Assembly: GCF_019636155.1 (NCBI RefSeq)
Contig: NZ_JAHBYB010000003.1
Location: 124,001 to 188,000 of the forward strand
Length of the DNA stretch: 64,000 nucleotides
Origin: Brevundimonas sp.
GTDB taxonomy: Bacteria > Pseudomonadota > Alphaproteobacteria > Caulobacterales > Caulobacteraceae
Direction: 5' to 3'
This document shows, one piece after another, positions 54,967-64,000 of the stretch. The notes beneath the pieces are model-generated. The model saw nothing but the letters and a program-made list of their open reading frames with translations, did no database searches and was not told where the DNA came from. The translations under genes and the position numbers were made by a program. Position 1 is the stretch's first letter. Each line of letters opens with the position of its first letter.

Positions 54967-57237
54967 TTGCCGATCGGCGGATTGACGACGAGGGGGCCGA
55001 GGAACCTCCTGCGCCAGATCCGCGAGGCCATGGCCGGCGCGGGCCCCGCGCAGGAGCGTCTGGATCTGGTCGTCCGCATCATCGCCCAGTCGATGGTGGC
55101 CGAGGTCTGTTCCATCTATCTGCGGCGCGCCTCCGGCGAGCTGGAGCTGTTCGCCACCGAAGGCCTGAACCCCCAGGCGGTGCACACCACGCGGCTGCGT
55201 CCCGGCGAGGGTCTGGTCGGAGAGGTGGCGCGCCTGGCCCAGCCGATCAGCCTGTCGGACGCCCCGTCCCACCCCAGCTTCTCGTATCGGCCCGAGACGG
55301 GCGAGGACCCCTATCACGCCTTCCTGGGCGCGCCCCTGCTGCGCGGCGGCCGGGCCATCGGGGTGCTGGTGGTCCAGAACCGCGCCGAGCGTCGCTATGA
55401 CGAAGACGAGGTCGAGGACATCCAGACCATCGCCATGGTCCTGGCCGAAACGGTCGCCTCGGGCGAACTGCTGGCCCAGGACGAACTGCGCGACATCGAG
55501 GTGGCGCCGCACCGGCCCGAGCGGCTGAAGGGCCAGAGGTTCGCCGAAGGCCTGGCCATCGGCCATGTGGTGCTGCACGAGGCGCCCCTGCCGCCCGAGC
55601 GGCTGCTGGCCGACAACCAGCAGGTCGAGGAGATCCGCCTGCGCGAGGCGCTGATCCAGCTGAAGGACGGGATCGACGCCATGCTGGACGGCGGCCAGGG
55701 CAAGCTGGCGGGTCAGTCCTATGAGGTGCTGGAAACCTATCGCATGTTCGCCGACGACCGGGGCTGGAACCGGTCGCTGGAAGAGGCCGTGCGCGGCGGC
55801 CTGACGGCCGAGGCGGCGGTGGACCGGGTGCGCAACGAACACCGCGCCCGCTTCGCCCAGGCGCGCGACCCCTATATCCGCGAACGGCTGCACGATTTCG
55901 AGGATCTGGCCAACCGGCTGCTGCGCATCCTGGCGGGTGACAAGCCGGGCGACCGCGACCTGCCGGACGACGCCATTCTGGTGGCGCGCAACCTGGGACC
56001 GGCGGACCTGCTGGAATATCCGCGTCACCGCATCCGGGGCCTGCTGCTGGAGGAAGGCTCGTCCGCCAGCCACGCCGCCATCGTGGCCCGGGCGCTGCAG
56101 ATTCCCTGCGTCGGGCGCCTGCAGGGGGTGCGCGACCGGCTGTCGGAGGGCGATCTGGTCATCGTCGACGGCGAGACGGGCGAGACCTATCTGCGGCCCC
56201 GGCCCGACATGATCGCGGCGGTCCGGTCCCGCATGGCCGTGCGCGACCAGCGCCAGGCCGAGTTCGCGGCCCTGCGCGACACCCCGGCGGTGACCCAGGA
56301 CGGCACGCGCATCAACCTCTTGACCAACGCCGGCCTGGCGGTGGACCTGGAGAACCTGGACCTGACGGGCGCCGAGGGCATCGGCCTGTTCCGCACCGAG
56401 TTCCAGTTCATGGTGTCCGAGGAACTTCCCCGCCTGGACAGCCAGACGGCCCTTTACAAGCTGGTCCTGGACGCGGCGGGCGGCCGGCCGGTCACCTTCC
56501 GCACCCTGGACATCGGCGGCGACAAGGTCCTGCCCTATCTGGAGGCGACCGAGCGGGAGGAGAACCCCGCCCTGGGCCGACGCGCCATCCGTCTGGGCCT
56601 GGACCGGCCCAGCCTGCTGAGACTGCAGTTGCGGGCGCTGCTGGCCGCCGCCGCCGGACGCGAGCTGCGGGTCATGTTCCCGATGATCGCCACGGTGGAC
56701 GAGTTCCGCGCCGCGCGCGAACTGGTGGATGTCGAGTGCGAATGGGCGCGTCGTCGCGGCCGGCCCCTGCCCGACCTGCTGCGGGTCGGGGCGATGATCG
56801 AATGCCCCAGCCTGCTGTGGCACCTGGACGCCCTTCTGCCCCTGACCGATTTCGTCTCGGTGGGGTCGAACGACCTGTTCCAATACATGTATGCGGCCGA
56901 CCGGACCAATCCGCTGGTGTCGGACCGCTACGACCCCCTGTCGCCGCCGACCCTGCGGGCCCTGCAGGCCATCCAGGCCGCCTGCGCCGAGACGGGAACC
57001 CCGGTGTCGGTGTGCGGCGAACTGGCGGGCCGTCCGCTGGAGGCCTTCGCCCTGATCGCCCTTGGATTCACCCGGCTGTCGGCGCCCGCCGGCGGGGTGG
57101 GGCCGGTCAAGCGGATGATCCTGTCCACCGACCTGACGGCGGCGCGCAAGGGCATGCAGACCCTGCTGGGCTCCTCTTCCGGGTCGATCCGCAACGAGCT
57201 GGAGAGTCTGGCCCGCAAGTTGAACGTCGTCACCTGA
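54967..57237 (+). CDS. ptsP: PEP-protein phosphotransferase EI-Ntr
   Basis: Enzyme I of the nitrogen-type PTS, 756 residues. An N-terminal GAF domain (about residues 20-160) precedes the EI domains: phospho-His H369 in SSASHAAIVARAL, the PEP-binding RTEFQFM and GSNDLFQYMYAADRTNP near the C-terminus. TTG start with GAGGAG upstream. It should phosphorylate the HPr encoded near the left end. The GAF domain probably senses a nitrogen signal. Confidence 0.96.
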   Translation: MPIGGLTTRGPRNLLRQIREAMAGAGPAQERLDLVVRIIAQSMVAEVCSIYLRRASGELELFATEGLNPQAVHTTRLRPGEGLVGEVARLAQPISLSDAPSHPSFSYRPETGEDPYHAFLGAPLLRGGRAIGVLVVQNRAERRYDEDEVEDIQTIAMVLAETVASGELLAQDELRDIEVAPHRPERLKGQRFAEGLAIGHVVLHEAPLPPERLLADNQQVEEIRLREALIQLKDGIDAMLDGGQGKLAGQSYEVLETYRMFADDRGWNRSLEEAVRGGLTAEAAVDRVRNEHRARFAQARDPYIRERLHDFEDLANRLLRILAGDKPGDRDLPDDAILVARNLGPADLLEYPRHRIRGLLLEEGSSASHAAIVARALQIPCVGRLQGVRDRLSEGDLVIVDGETGETYLRPRPDMIAAVRSRMAVRDQRQAEFAALRDTPAVTQDGTRINLLTNAGLAVDLENLDLTGAEGIGLFRTEFQFMVSEELPRLDSQTALYKLVLDAAGGRPVTFRTLDIGGDKVLPYLEATEREENPALGRRAIRLGLDRPSLLRLQLRALLAAAAGRELRVMFPMIATVDEFRAARELVDVECEWARRRGRPLPDLLRVGAMIECPSLLWHLDALLPLTDFVSVGSNDLFQYMYAADRTNPLVSDRYDPLSPPTLRALQAIQAACAETGTPVSVCGELAGRPLEAFALIALGFTRLSAPAGGVGPVKRMILSTDLTAARKGMQTLLGSSSGSIRNELESLARKLNVVT

Positions 57238-57259
57238 TCCGTCCCGTCCTGGGACGCGG

Positions 57260-57274
57260 TTAACACGGCGTTGA
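57260..57274. promoter_or_regulatory. CtrA-box-like site TTAA-N7-TTGA upstream of rodZ-like gene
   Basis: Same near-match as at 27.87 kb, 13 bases before the ATG of the RodZ-like gene. Such a position would overlap the promoter or ribosome site. Confidence 0.3.
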
Positions 57275-57287
57275 TCGGGCGGCTGAA

Positions 57288-58556
57288 ATGAGTTATCCAC
57301 AGCAGGGTTTTCCGGGGTCTCCGGGGGGAGACCCGATCCGTCACGATGGCGTGCTATCGGACGGGCCGTGGTCGAGTACGGCGCGGATGGGCTTCGCCAT
57401 CCCCGCGCCGAGTGTGGGGTCGGGCGTCATGGCGCTGGATACGGGGAACGTCCCCGAAGAGTTTCGGAACCATCCCGACTGGAAGGATCCCGCGCCCTCC
57501 ATCGCCGACGCCGCGACTCTGGGCGACGGGCTGCGCCAGGCGCGCGAGGCCTCGGGCCGCTCCCTGAGCCAGCTGTCGACGGCCACCCGGGTTCACAGCC
57601 GCTATCTGACCGCCCTGGAGCAGAACGACTGGTCGTCCCTGCCGTCGCGGGTCTTTTCGGTCGGCTATGTGAGGGCCTACGCCGGCGCCCTGGGCCTGGA
57701 CGAGCAGCTGGCGGTCGAGCGGTTCAAGCGTGAATGCCCGGACCCCTCCGTCCCGCTGCAGCCGCCCGTGGGCGTGGCCTTCCAGGAGGTGCGCCGCTAT
57801 TCGCCTCGCGTCATCGGCGCCCTGGCCCTGGTCGCCGTGGCGGTGGTGGGCTGGAACGTCTTCCAGCGGGTCAGCCTGGCCCGCGCCCCGGCCCCGTCGG
57901 CCCTCACCTCCACGCCCGAAAGCTGGACCCTGGGGGCCGTGCCGGGCCAGACGGTGGCCCTGTCGGTTCCCCTGGCGGCGCCCCCGGACCAGACCATTCC
58001 CGCCCTCTATGTGACGCCGGGGCTGGAGGATCAGCTGGCCGGGACCGACACGGCCGAGACCCAGGCCGCCGCCGCGGCCCACGTCGGGCCGGTGCAGAAG
58101 GCCTTCAACCCGCGCGGCGCCGTCTATGGCGCATCGGCCACCGCCTCCCAGGTGGTGCTGCAGGCCCGCAAGGCCGCCAGCCTGGTGGTGCGGATGGCCG
58201 ACGGACGGGTGCTGTTCGCCCGCCAGCTGGCCGCCGGCGAAGCCTGGCGCGCGCCGATCGGGGTGTCGGCCGTCATCGACGCCTCCGAACCCAACGCCTT
58301 CGACATCTATCTGAACGGCGAGCACGGCGGGGCCCTCCAGGGGGTTCTGACGCCGCTGCAGCAGCTGAACGCTCGCGCGGGATCGGTGGCCCGCCAGATG
58401 GCCGCCGACGCCGAGGCCGCCCGCGCCGCGGCCGCCCGGGGCGCCATGGCCGCCATCGCCCCCTCGGCCCAGGCGGCCACCGCGCCCGCCGCGCCGCCGC
58501 GTCCGGCGCCCTCGACCGGGCCGGTTCCCTATACGGCCCTGCCGCCCGCCGGCTGA
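57288..58556 (+). CDS. RodZ-like HTH membrane protein
   Basis: 422 residues with a disordered start, an XRE-type HTH near residues 80-145 ([51 protein letters not shown]), one membrane helix near 172-190 ([13 protein letters not shown]), and a periplasmic C-terminal part resembling DUF4115 ([23 protein letters not shown]). RodZ links MreB to the cell wall. An internal ATG at 57429 would drop the first 47 residues and is possible. ispG follows, as in many proteobacteria. Confidence 0.85.
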   Translation: MSYPQQGFPGSPGGDPIRHDGVLSDGPWSSTARMGFAIPAPSVGSGVMALDTGNVPEEFRNHPDWKDPAPSIADAATLGDGLRQAREASGRSLSQLSTATRVHSRYLTALEQNDWSSLPSRVFSVGYVRAYAGALGLDEQLAVERFKRECPDPSVPLQPPVGVAFQEVRRYSPRVIGALALVAVAVVGWNVFQRVSLARAPAPSALTSTPESWTLGAVPGQTVALSVPLAAPPDQTIPALYVTPGLEDQLAGTDTAETQAAAAAHVGPVQKAFNPRGAVYGASATASQVVLQARKAASLVVRMADGRVLFARQLAAGEAWRAPIGVSAVIDASEPNAFDIYLNGEHGGALQGVLTPLQQLNARAGSVARQMAADAEAARAAAARGAMAAIAPSAQAATAPAAPPRPAPSTGPVPYTALPPAG

Positions 58557-58570
58557 GATCGCCGCACCCC

Positions 58571-59755
58571 ATGGCCGCCGGCCCGGCCATGGCCTATATG
58601 ACGCGCGAGATGAGCGACCCTTCCGCCCTCGGCCACGTCCGCCCCTGGCGCCATATCGAGCGCCGGCCCAGCCGCCAGATCATGGTCGGCGCGGTTCCGG
58701 TCGGCGGCGGCGCGCCGATCACCGTCCAGTCGATGACCAACACCCCGACGTCCGACGCGGCGGCGACCATCGACCAGATCCGACAACTGGAGGAGGCCGG
58801 CGCCGACATCGTGCGCGTCTCCTGCCCCGATGAGGACTCGACCGCGGCCCTGGGCGCCATCGTGCGGGCGTCGAAGGTTCCCCTGGTGGCCGACATCCAT
58901 TTCCACTACCGGCGCGGCATCGAGGCGGCCCAGGCGGGCGCCGCCTGCCTGAGGATCAATCCGGGCAATATCGGCTCCAGCGAGCGGGTGCGCGAGGTGG
59001 TCCAGGCGGCCAAGGACCACGGCTGTTCCATGCGGATCGGCGTCAACGCCGGGTCACTGGAGAAGGAGCTGCTGGAGAAATACGGCGAGCCCTGCCCCGA
59101 CGCCATGGTCGAAAGCGCGCTGAACCATGCGCGGATTCTTCAGGACCACGACTTCCACGAATTCAAGATTTCGGTGAAGGCGTCAGACCCCTTCCTGACC
59201 GTCGCCGCCTATCACCAGCTGGCCGAGGCCATCGACTGCCCCCTGCATGTCGGGGTGACCGAGGCGGGCCCCCTGCGGACCGGCACGATCAAGTCGGCCA
59301 TCGCCATGGGCAACCTGCTGTGGGCCGGGATCGGCGACACCATCCGCGTCAGCCTGGCGGCCGATCCGGTGGAGGAGATCAAGGTCGGCTTCGACATGCT
59401 GAAATCCCTGGGTCTGCGGCACCGGGGGGTGAACATCATCGCCTGCCCGTCGTGCGCGCGTCAGGGGTTCAATGTCATCGAGACGGTGGGGGTGCTGGAG
59501 GAACGGCTGGCCCATGTGACCACCCCCATGTCGCTGTCGATCATCGGCTGCGTGGTCAATGGGCCGGGCGAGGCCCTCTATACCGATGTCGGCTTCACCG
59601 GCGGCGGCAAGGGGGCGGGGATGATCTATCTGAACGGCAAGATCGCCCACAAACAGGCCAATGAGGGCATGATCGACGAGATCGTGGCCCAGGTGGAGGC
59701 CAAGGCCGCCGAGCTGGAGGCCGCGCGCGCCGATCAGGCCGCCGCGGCCGAATAG
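58571..59755 (+). CDS. ispG: 4-hydroxy-3-methylbut-2-enyl diphosphate synthase
   Basis: Fe-S enzyme of the non-mevalonate isoprenoid pathway. 394 residues from the first plausible ATG; ATG codons at 58589, 58598 and 58610 could be the true start. Motifs: [30 protein letters not shown] and the cluster Cys in [11 protein letters not shown] plus the Cys and Glu in [10 protein letters not shown]. Its place after the RodZ-like gene is conserved in proteobacteria. Confidence 0.96.
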   Translation: MAAGPAMAYMTREMSDPSALGHVRPWRHIERRPSRQIMVGAVPVGGGAPITVQSMTNTPTSDAAATIDQIRQLEEAGADIVRVSCPDEDSTAALGAIVRASKVPLVADIHFHYRRGIEAAQAGAACLRINPGNIGSSERVREVVQAAKDHGCSMRIGVNAGSLEKELLEKYGEPCPDAMVESALNHARILQDHDFHEFKISVKASDPFLTVAAYHQLAEAIDCPLHVGVTEAGPLRTGTIKSAIAMGNLLWAGIGDTIRVSLAADPVEEIKVGFDMLKSLGLRHRGVNIIACPSCARQGFNVIETVGVLEERLAHVTTPMSLSIIGCVVNGPGEALYTDVGFTGGGKGAGMIYLNGKIAHKQANEGMIDEIVAQVEAKAAELEAARADQAAAAE

Positions 59756-59790
59756 TTGCAGCCCCGATCGACCGGGCGCATTATTCCGCC

Positions 59791-59973
59791 ATGGCCAAAC
59801 TGGATCCTATCATCAGCGAGTTCGCCACGACCGAGGAGGCCGAGGCCTATGACGTCTGGTTCCGCGCCAAGGTGCAGGAATCGCTGGATGACCCCCGGCC
59901 GCCGATCCCGCATGATGAGGTCGTCAGAAGGGTCAAGGCGACCATCGCGCGCAATCGCAAGAAGATCGCCTGA
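59791..59973 (+). CDS. small antitoxin, RelB/ParD-like
   Basis: 60-residue antitoxin-like protein: a helical acidic N-terminal part (ISEFATTEEAEAYDVWF) and a basic end (VKATIARNRKKIA). It resembles proteins named stability determinant that precede ParE-type toxins. Its TGA shares a base with the toxin ATG. Confidence 0.75.
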   Translation: MAKLDPIISEFATTEEAEAYDVWFRAKVQESLDDPRPPIPHDEVVRRVKATIARNRKKIA

Positions 59974-60248
59974 TGCTTCCGGTGGTCTGGAGTGCGAAAG
60001 CACTCGAAGACGTGGACGGCGTCGCTGACTACATTTCTCGGGATAATCCGGCGGCTGCGGATCGCCTTACGGACCGAATGTTCGAATCGGCCGACGGTTT
60101 GGGGCTTCGAGCCCAGATGTATCGAGCGGGCCGCGCACCGGGGACGCGCGAGATGATTGTGACGCCCAACTACATCCGGGTCTATCGCATAGACATCGAC
60201 GCCGTACGCATCGTCCGCCTCCTTCACGCCACGCAGCAGTATCCATGA
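59973..60248 (+). CDS. ParE/RelE-superfamily toxin
   Basis: 91 residues of the RelE/ParE fold: VVWSAKALEDVDGVADYI at the start and YIRVYRIDIDAVRIVRLLHATQQ at the end, which is the ParE-type terminal strand. ParE toxins poison gyrase, RelE toxins cut mRNA; the family alone does not settle which. The stop overlaps the following GST gene as ATGA, so toxin and GST translation may be coupled. Confidence 0.82.
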   Translation: MLPVVWSAKALEDVDGVADYISRDNPAAADRLTDRMFESADGLGLRAQMYRAGRAPGTREMIVTPNYIRVYRIDIDAVRIVRLLHATQQYP

Positions 60249-60844
60249 AACTCTACATCACCACCCCGTCCCCCTATGCCCGCAAATGCCGGATCGTCGC
60301 CCGCGAGAAGGGGCTGGCGGATCGGATCCAGGAGGAGGTGGTCGATCTGTATGGCGATGCGCCCGAACTGGCGGCCGTGGCGCCCATAGACCAGGTGCCG
60401 GCCCTGGTCGCCGAGGACGGCCTGCCGATCACCGACAGCCCCCTGATCTGCGAATATCTGGACGGGCTGGGCGGCGGGCCGCGCCTGATCCCCATGAACG
60501 GTCCGGAGCGGCTGGCGGTGCGGCGGATCGAGACCCTGGGCCAGGGGGCGCTGGAGATGGGCGTCAAATGGGTGCTGGAGAAACGCCGGCCCGAGAATGA
60601 ACGGTCGCCCGACTGGATGGCCCGTTGGCGCGACCGGCTGGGCCGAAGCCTGGACGCCCTGGAGGCCGCCGACCTGTCGGCCGACCGGCTGGACATCGGG
60701 GTGATCACGGCCGGATGCGTCCTGACCTGGACCGACTTCCGCCATCCGGAGTTCGAGTGGCGGGCGGGACGGCCGCGCCTGGTCGCCCTTCAGGCGGCGC
60801 TGGAGGCCCGGCCCAGTTTCGCCGACACCCGACCGGACGCCTGA
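60245..60844 (+). CDS. glutathione S-transferase family protein
   Basis: 199 residues with an N-terminal thioredoxin-like GST domain (KLYITTPSPYARKCRIVAREKGL; VPALVAEDGLPITDSPLICEYL) and an all-helical C-terminal domain. The likely catalytic Ser is in TPSPYARK. The start overlaps the ParE-like gene by four bases. Substrate unknown. Confidence 0.88.
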   Translation: MKLYITTPSPYARKCRIVAREKGLADRIQEEVVDLYGDAPELAAVAPIDQVPALVAEDGLPITDSPLICEYLDGLGGGPRLIPMNGPERLAVRRIETLGQGALEMGVKWVLEKRRPENERSPDWMARWRDRLGRSLDALEAADLSADRLDIGVITAGCVLTWTDFRHPEFEWRAGRPRLVALQAALEARPSFADTRPDA

Positions 60845-60848
60845 CGGG

Positions 60849-61631
60849 TCAGGCCACCCCGGCCAGCTGCAGGCCCTGGAAGACGGCCAGGATCAGCAGC
60901 AGGGCGCCCACGGCGTAGGACAGGACCGTGCGCGGGACCCGCTTGACGATCCAGCCCGCGAAGGGGGCGGCGATCAGGCCGCCGACCACCAGGCCGGCCA
61001 CGGCCGCGCCATGGTTCCGCAGCGCCCCCGCCTCTTGCCAGTGGCCGGTGACCAGGCTCCAGACGAAGGTGGCCGAGATGGCCACGGTGACGAGGAATTC
61101 CGCCGTATTGACCGTGCCGATGGCGCGGCGCGGCTCGCCCCCCGCTCCGACCATGGCCGAGGAGACGGTCGGCCCCCAACCGCCTCCGCCGATGGCGTCC
61201 AGGAAGCCGCCGACCAGACCCATGGGCCAGGTCGTCCACGAGGCCAGCCGGCGCGGCTGGACGCCGCGGGCGGCGCGCCACAGGATCCAGACTCCGATCA
61301 GGGCCAGATAGGCGACCACGAAGGGCTTGATGACGTCGCCCTTGATCCCCGCCAGCACATAGGCGCCCAGGACCCCGCCGATGATTCCGGCCACGGCCAG
61401 GGGGCGGAACAGCCGCCAGTCCACGTTGCGGTGCGCCGCATGGCTGGTGGCCGAGGCGGCGGTGGTGAAGACCTCGGCGGCGTGGACGCTGGCCGAGGCC
61501 ATGGCCGGCGGCACTCCGAAGGCCAGGAGCACCGAGGACGAAATGACGCCATAGGCCATGCCCAGGGCGCCGTCGACAGCTTGGGCCAGGATCCCGACCA
61601 TCAGGAAGAGGAAGAAGATTTCCAAACGCAT
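60849..61631 (-). CDS. TauE/SafE family membrane transporter
   Basis: 260 residues with eight hydrophobic helices in two halves: [24 protein letters not shown] in the first and [20 protein letters not shown] in the second, both with the Gly-rich family motif. TauE/SafE proteins export sulfite or organosulfur anions. No sulfur genes lie close by, so the substrate is open. Confidence 0.9.
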   Translation of the reverse strand: MRLEIFFLFLMVGILAQAVDGALGMAYGVISSSVLLAFGVPPAMASASVHAAEVFTTAASATSHAAHRNVDWRLFRPLAVAGIIGGVLGAYVLAGIKGDVIKPFVVAYLALIGVWILWRAARGVQPRRLASWTTWPMGLVGGFLDAIGGGGWGPTVSSAMVGAGGEPRRAIGTVNTAEFLVTVAISATFVWSLVTGHWQEAGALRNHGAAVAGLVVGGLIAAPFAGWIVKRVPRTVLSYAVGALLLILAVFQGLQLAGVA

Positions 61632-61767
61632 CCCCCGGACCGCGCGGCGCGGGGAGGCGCCGCCGGAGACGACAATGGCCCGGATACGGCGCCGGTTGCG
61701 ATCACAGGTTCGACACCGGCGCGGCCGACCGTTAGGAAGCGCCTTCGATCTTTCAGGATGTCCGCCC

Positions 61768-62835
61768 TTGCGACTGCCCCAGGCCCGGCTCGATCAGGTG
61801 CTCGACCGCTTCCACGAGGTGGAGGCGCGGATGGGCGCGGCCTCGGACGGGGCCGAGATCGTGCGCCTGTCGAAGGAGCATGCCGAGATCAAGCCGGTGG
61901 CCGACGCCGTCCTGGGCCTGGCCCGCGCCCGCGCCGAAATGGCCGATCTGGAAGCCATGGCGGCCGATCCCGACATGGCCGAGATGGCGACCGAGGAATT
62001 GGCGGCCCTGAAGACCCGGCTGCCGGAGCTGGAGCGCGAAGTGGCCCTGCTGCTGGCCCCGCGCGATGCGGACGAGAACGCCAGCGCGGTTCTGGAGGTG
62101 CGGGCCGGGACGGGCGGCGACGAGGCGGCCCTGTTCGCCGGCGACCTGTTCCGCATGTATTCCCGCTATGCGGCCACGCGCGGCTGGCGGGTCGAGGTCG
62201 ACAGCGTCTCCGAAGGCGACGCCGGCGGCTACAAGGAGATCATCGCCACCGTCACCGGCGACGGGGTGTTCGGCCGGCTGAAGTTCGAAAGCGGGGTGCA
62301 CCGGGTCCAGCGCGTGCCGGTGACCGAGGCGGGCGGCCGCATCCACACCTCGGCCGCCACCGTCGCCGTCCTGCCCGAGGTCGAGGACGTGGAGATCGAG
62401 ATCCACGACAAGGACATCCGCATCGACACCTTCCGGGCGTCGGGATCAGGCGGCCAGCACGTCAACAAGACGGATTCGGCGGTGCGCATCACCCACCTGC
62501 CCACCGGCATCGTCACCACCAGCTCGGAGAAGTCCCAGCACGTGAACCGCGACAAGGCGATGAAGGCTCTGCGCATCCGCCTGTATGACCAGCAGCGCCA
62601 GGCCAAGGACGCGGCCCGGTCCGACGCACGCAAGTCGCAGGTCGGATCCGGCGACCGGTCCGAGCGCATTCGCACCTACAATTTTCCGCAAGGCCGGGTG
62701 ACCGACCACCGTATCGGCCTGACCCTGCACAGCCTGCCGCAGGTGCTGGAGGGCGAGATGGACCCCCTGCTGGACGCCCTGATCGCCGAGGACCAGGCGG
62801 CGCGTCTGTCGGCCCTGGAGGCGGAGCTGAGCTGA
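61768..62835 (+). CDS. prfA: peptide chain release factor 1
   Basis: Reads UAA and UAG stop codons. 355 residues from a TTG start with AGGA upstream. The GGQ motif is at 228-230 in [16 protein letters not shown], and the tripeptide PVT in [11 protein letters not shown] is the PxT anticodon motif that marks RF1 over RF2. prmC, often next, is not here. Confidence 0.96.
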   Translation: MRLPQARLDQVLDRFHEVEARMGAASDGAEIVRLSKEHAEIKPVADAVLGLARARAEMADLEAMAADPDMAEMATEELAALKTRLPELEREVALLLAPRDADENASAVLEVRAGTGGDEAALFAGDLFRMYSRYAATRGWRVEVDSVSEGDAGGYKEIIATVTGDGVFGRLKFESGVHRVQRVPVTEAGGRIHTSAATVAVLPEVEDVEIEIHDKDIRIDTFRASGSGGQHVNKTDSAVRITHLPTGIVTTSSEKSQHVNRDKAMKALRIRLYDQQRQAKDAARSDARKSQVGSGDRSERIRTYNFPQGRVTDHRIGLTLHSLPQVLEGEMDPLLDALIAEDQAARLSALEAELS

Positions 62836-62915
62836 GGCCCGCCCCAGACAGCGCCAACGCTTGAATTTCGACGATATGCGGCGCATTCAATCGCCTGACA
62901 TTGGGGGAAAATGTG

Positions 62916-63548
62916 ATGCGCAAGGGTATGGTTGCGGGGCTGGCCGTCGCGGCGGGCCTGCTGATCGCGGGAACCGCCAATGCGGCGCCCATCACCTATA
63001 CCTACTCCGGCGAAGGCTCAGGGACCGTCAATGGCGCGCCCTTCGCCAACCAGGCCTATAGTTTCGTCCTTCAGGGCGACACTACCGCCACGACAAGCGG
63101 CGGGACGATCAATCCGATCACCAGCGGCACGGTGACCATCGCGGGCACGGCCTGTTCGGGTGGTTGCGCCCTGACCTCTCCCGCTCTTTATGAAATGCGG
63201 TCGGATTTCGACAGCAGCGGCAGCGGCGTGATCGGCATTGGAGTTGTCGGCGGCGGCGATACGGGCCTCAACGAAGCCTTCTTCGGCGCCACGGCGCCGG
63301 GTCTGGACCTGGCGCTACCGACGGCGCCCGTCATAGCCACCGCCACCAACGGTTTTGCGCCTTATGTAAGCTTCGCCACCAGCGGCGGACCGGTGCAGAT
63401 CACGCCCAACACGGTGGGCCCCTTCCCCACGTTTTCCTCCGCCTTGACGGCCGTCGTGCCGACACTTTCGGAATGGGCCATGATCCTGATGGGCCTGCTT
63501 CTGGCAGGCGCCGGTGCGGTCTGGACCGGCCGGCGTCGTCTGGCCTGA
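62916..63548 (+). CDS. exported protein with IPTL-CTERM sorting signal
   Basis: 210 residues. Signal peptide (residues 1-24, ending ANAAP), a Ser/Thr/Gly-rich beta-type mature part, and a C-terminal tripartite signal: VPTLSEW at 181-187, a hydrophobic helix MILMGLLLAGAGAVW, and a basic end TGRRRLA. This is the IPTL-CTERM pattern recognised by exosortase-like enzymes. The function of the mature part is unknown. GGGGGAAA precedes the start; a GTG one codon earlier is the alternative. Confidence 0.82.
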   Translation: MRKGMVAGLAVAAGLLIAGTANAAPITYTYSGEGSGTVNGAPFANQAYSFVLQGDTTATTSGGTINPITSGTVTIAGTACSGGCALTSPALYEMRSDFDSSGSGVIGIGVVGGGDTGLNEAFFGATAPGLDLALPTAPVIATATNGFAPYVSFATSGGPVQITPNTVGPFPTFSSALTAVVPTLSEWAMILMGLLLAGAGAVWTGRRRLA

Positions 63549-63570
63549 GGGCGTCGTCTGACGGATGCGA

Positions 63571-63602
63571 AAAAGGCCCCGGAGCGATCCGGGGCCTTCT
63601 TC
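63571..63602. terminator. intrinsic terminator between IPTL-CTERM gene and rplS
   Basis: 11-bp stem AAGGCCCCGGA/TCCGGGGCCTT with loop GCGA and A/T tracts on both sides, so it may serve both convergent genes. Confidence 0.88.
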
Positions 63603-63627
63603 AAATCCGGGGTCGATGGGCCTGGGA

Positions 63628-64000
63628 TCAGGCCTCGTCGCCGGGGGTTTCGGCCTTGCCGGTTTCCGGCACGACCACGCCCTTGGGCGCGCGCTGGGTC
63701 TGGCGCTCGGCGATCCGGGCCGACTTGCCGCGACGGTCGCGCAGATAATAGAGCTTGGCCCGGCGCACGACGCCGCGGCGCTTGACCTCGATGGATTCGA
63801 CGTTCGGCGACAGGATCGGGAAGCGGCGCTCCACGCCCTCGCCGAAGGAGATCTTGCGGACGGTGAAGGTCTCGTTCACGCCGCCGCCGTCACGGGCGAT
63901 GCAGACGCCTTCAAACGCCTGGATGCGTTCGCGCTCGCCTTCCTTGATGCGGACGTTGACGCGCAGGGTGTCGCCCGGCTGGAATTCGGGGATGGTCTTG
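63628..64000 (-). CDS. rplS: 50S ribosomal protein L19, start cut by window
   Basis: Minus-strand gene whose first codons lie beyond the right edge; 123 residues are visible. The sequence [39 protein letters not shown] and [21 protein letters not shown] is typical of L19. The C-terminus is extended by about 35 residues relative to the E. coli protein ([14 protein letters not shown] and on), as often in alphaproteobacteria. Confidence 0.97.
   Translation of the reverse strand, partial: KTIPEFQPGDTLRVNVRIKEGERERIQAFEGVCIARDGGGVNETFTVRKISFGEGVERRFPILSPNVESIEVKRRGVVRRAKLYYLRDRRGKSARIAERQTQRAPKGVVVPETGKAETPGDEA

Noticed and set aside
54913-57300. 795-codon open frame opposite ptsP
   Set aside because: Shadow of ptsP; composition is Gln/Arg/Gly-rich and starts inside unrelated sequence.

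Overview
The window is chromosomal DNA from a GC-rich alphaproteobacterium. Gene content and order point to Caulobacterales, most likely Brevundimonas or a close relative. The main pointers are a ChvG-type kinase followed by HprK, EIIA and HPr, a CenR-like response regulator near an NtrZ-like periplasmic protein, a DUF3576 lipoprotein, CarD/CdnL beside a 7Fe ferredoxin, and intergenic palindromic repeats. The organism is inferred from these genes, not from any search. I saw no rRNA, CRISPR array or prophage. One tRNA, tRNA-Leu(CAA), is present.

Layout. 0-2.4 kb: end of the chvG sensor kinase, then hprK, an EIIA-Man type protein and HPr. 2.4-8.6 kb: two unknown secreted or membrane proteins, a DUF2459 protein, then rbfA-truB-rpsO-pnp. 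8.7-16.4 kb: rph diverging from hrcA-grpE, then holA, lptE, leuS and a DUF3576 lipoprotein on the minus strand. 16.5-25 kb: ntrZ-like, thiE and yggS (divergent with overlapping start codons), cenR, an S4 protein, yceI, fdxA, carD, a serine hydrolase, kdsB and a membrane cytochrome c. 25-41 kb: peptidases, a TPR protein, an Fe-S scaffold, tRNA-Leu, tyrosine-catabolism genes (FAH-type hydrolase, hppD) with several small proteins between them, dsbB-coq7, thrS, yidD and dusA. 41-42 kb: a gene-poor stretch with repeats. 42-50 kb: trmB, bioY, rimP-nusA-ylxR-infB and an 851-bp IS5-family (IS427-type) element that landed exactly on the infB stop codon. 50-64 kb: ubiG, a PIN-toxin module with an unusual antitoxin, lysC, ptsP, a RodZ-like gene, ispG, a RelB/ParE-like pair, a GST, a TauE/SafE transporter, prfA, an IPTL-CTERM protein and the start-truncated rplS.

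How they fit together. Most genes are housekeeping: translation (rbfA, truB, rpsO, leuS, thrS, rimP, nusA, infB, prfA, rplS, trmB, dusA), RNA turnover (pnp, rph), envelope (lptE, kdsB, yidD) and ubiquinone synthesis (ubiG, coq7). HprK, EIIA and HPr at the left and EI-Ntr (ptsP) at the right are the parts of a regulatory PTS with no sugar permease. The usual rimP-nusA-infB-rbfA-truB-rpsO-pnp cluster is in two same-strand halves about 35 kb apart, with the left-to-right order of the halves inverted.

The least ordinary parts are: the PIN-toxin operon, whose 218-residue antitoxin has two related HTH units plus an AbrB-like end and a promoter placed for a leaderless mRNA; the IS at the infB stop; terminator-like hairpins in the leaders of rimP and infB; the IPTL-CTERM protein; and a run of small uncharacterised proteins around the tyrosine-catabolism genes. 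I found no clearly new multi-gene system; the PIN/HTH-HTH-AbrB module is the best candidate for something undescribed.
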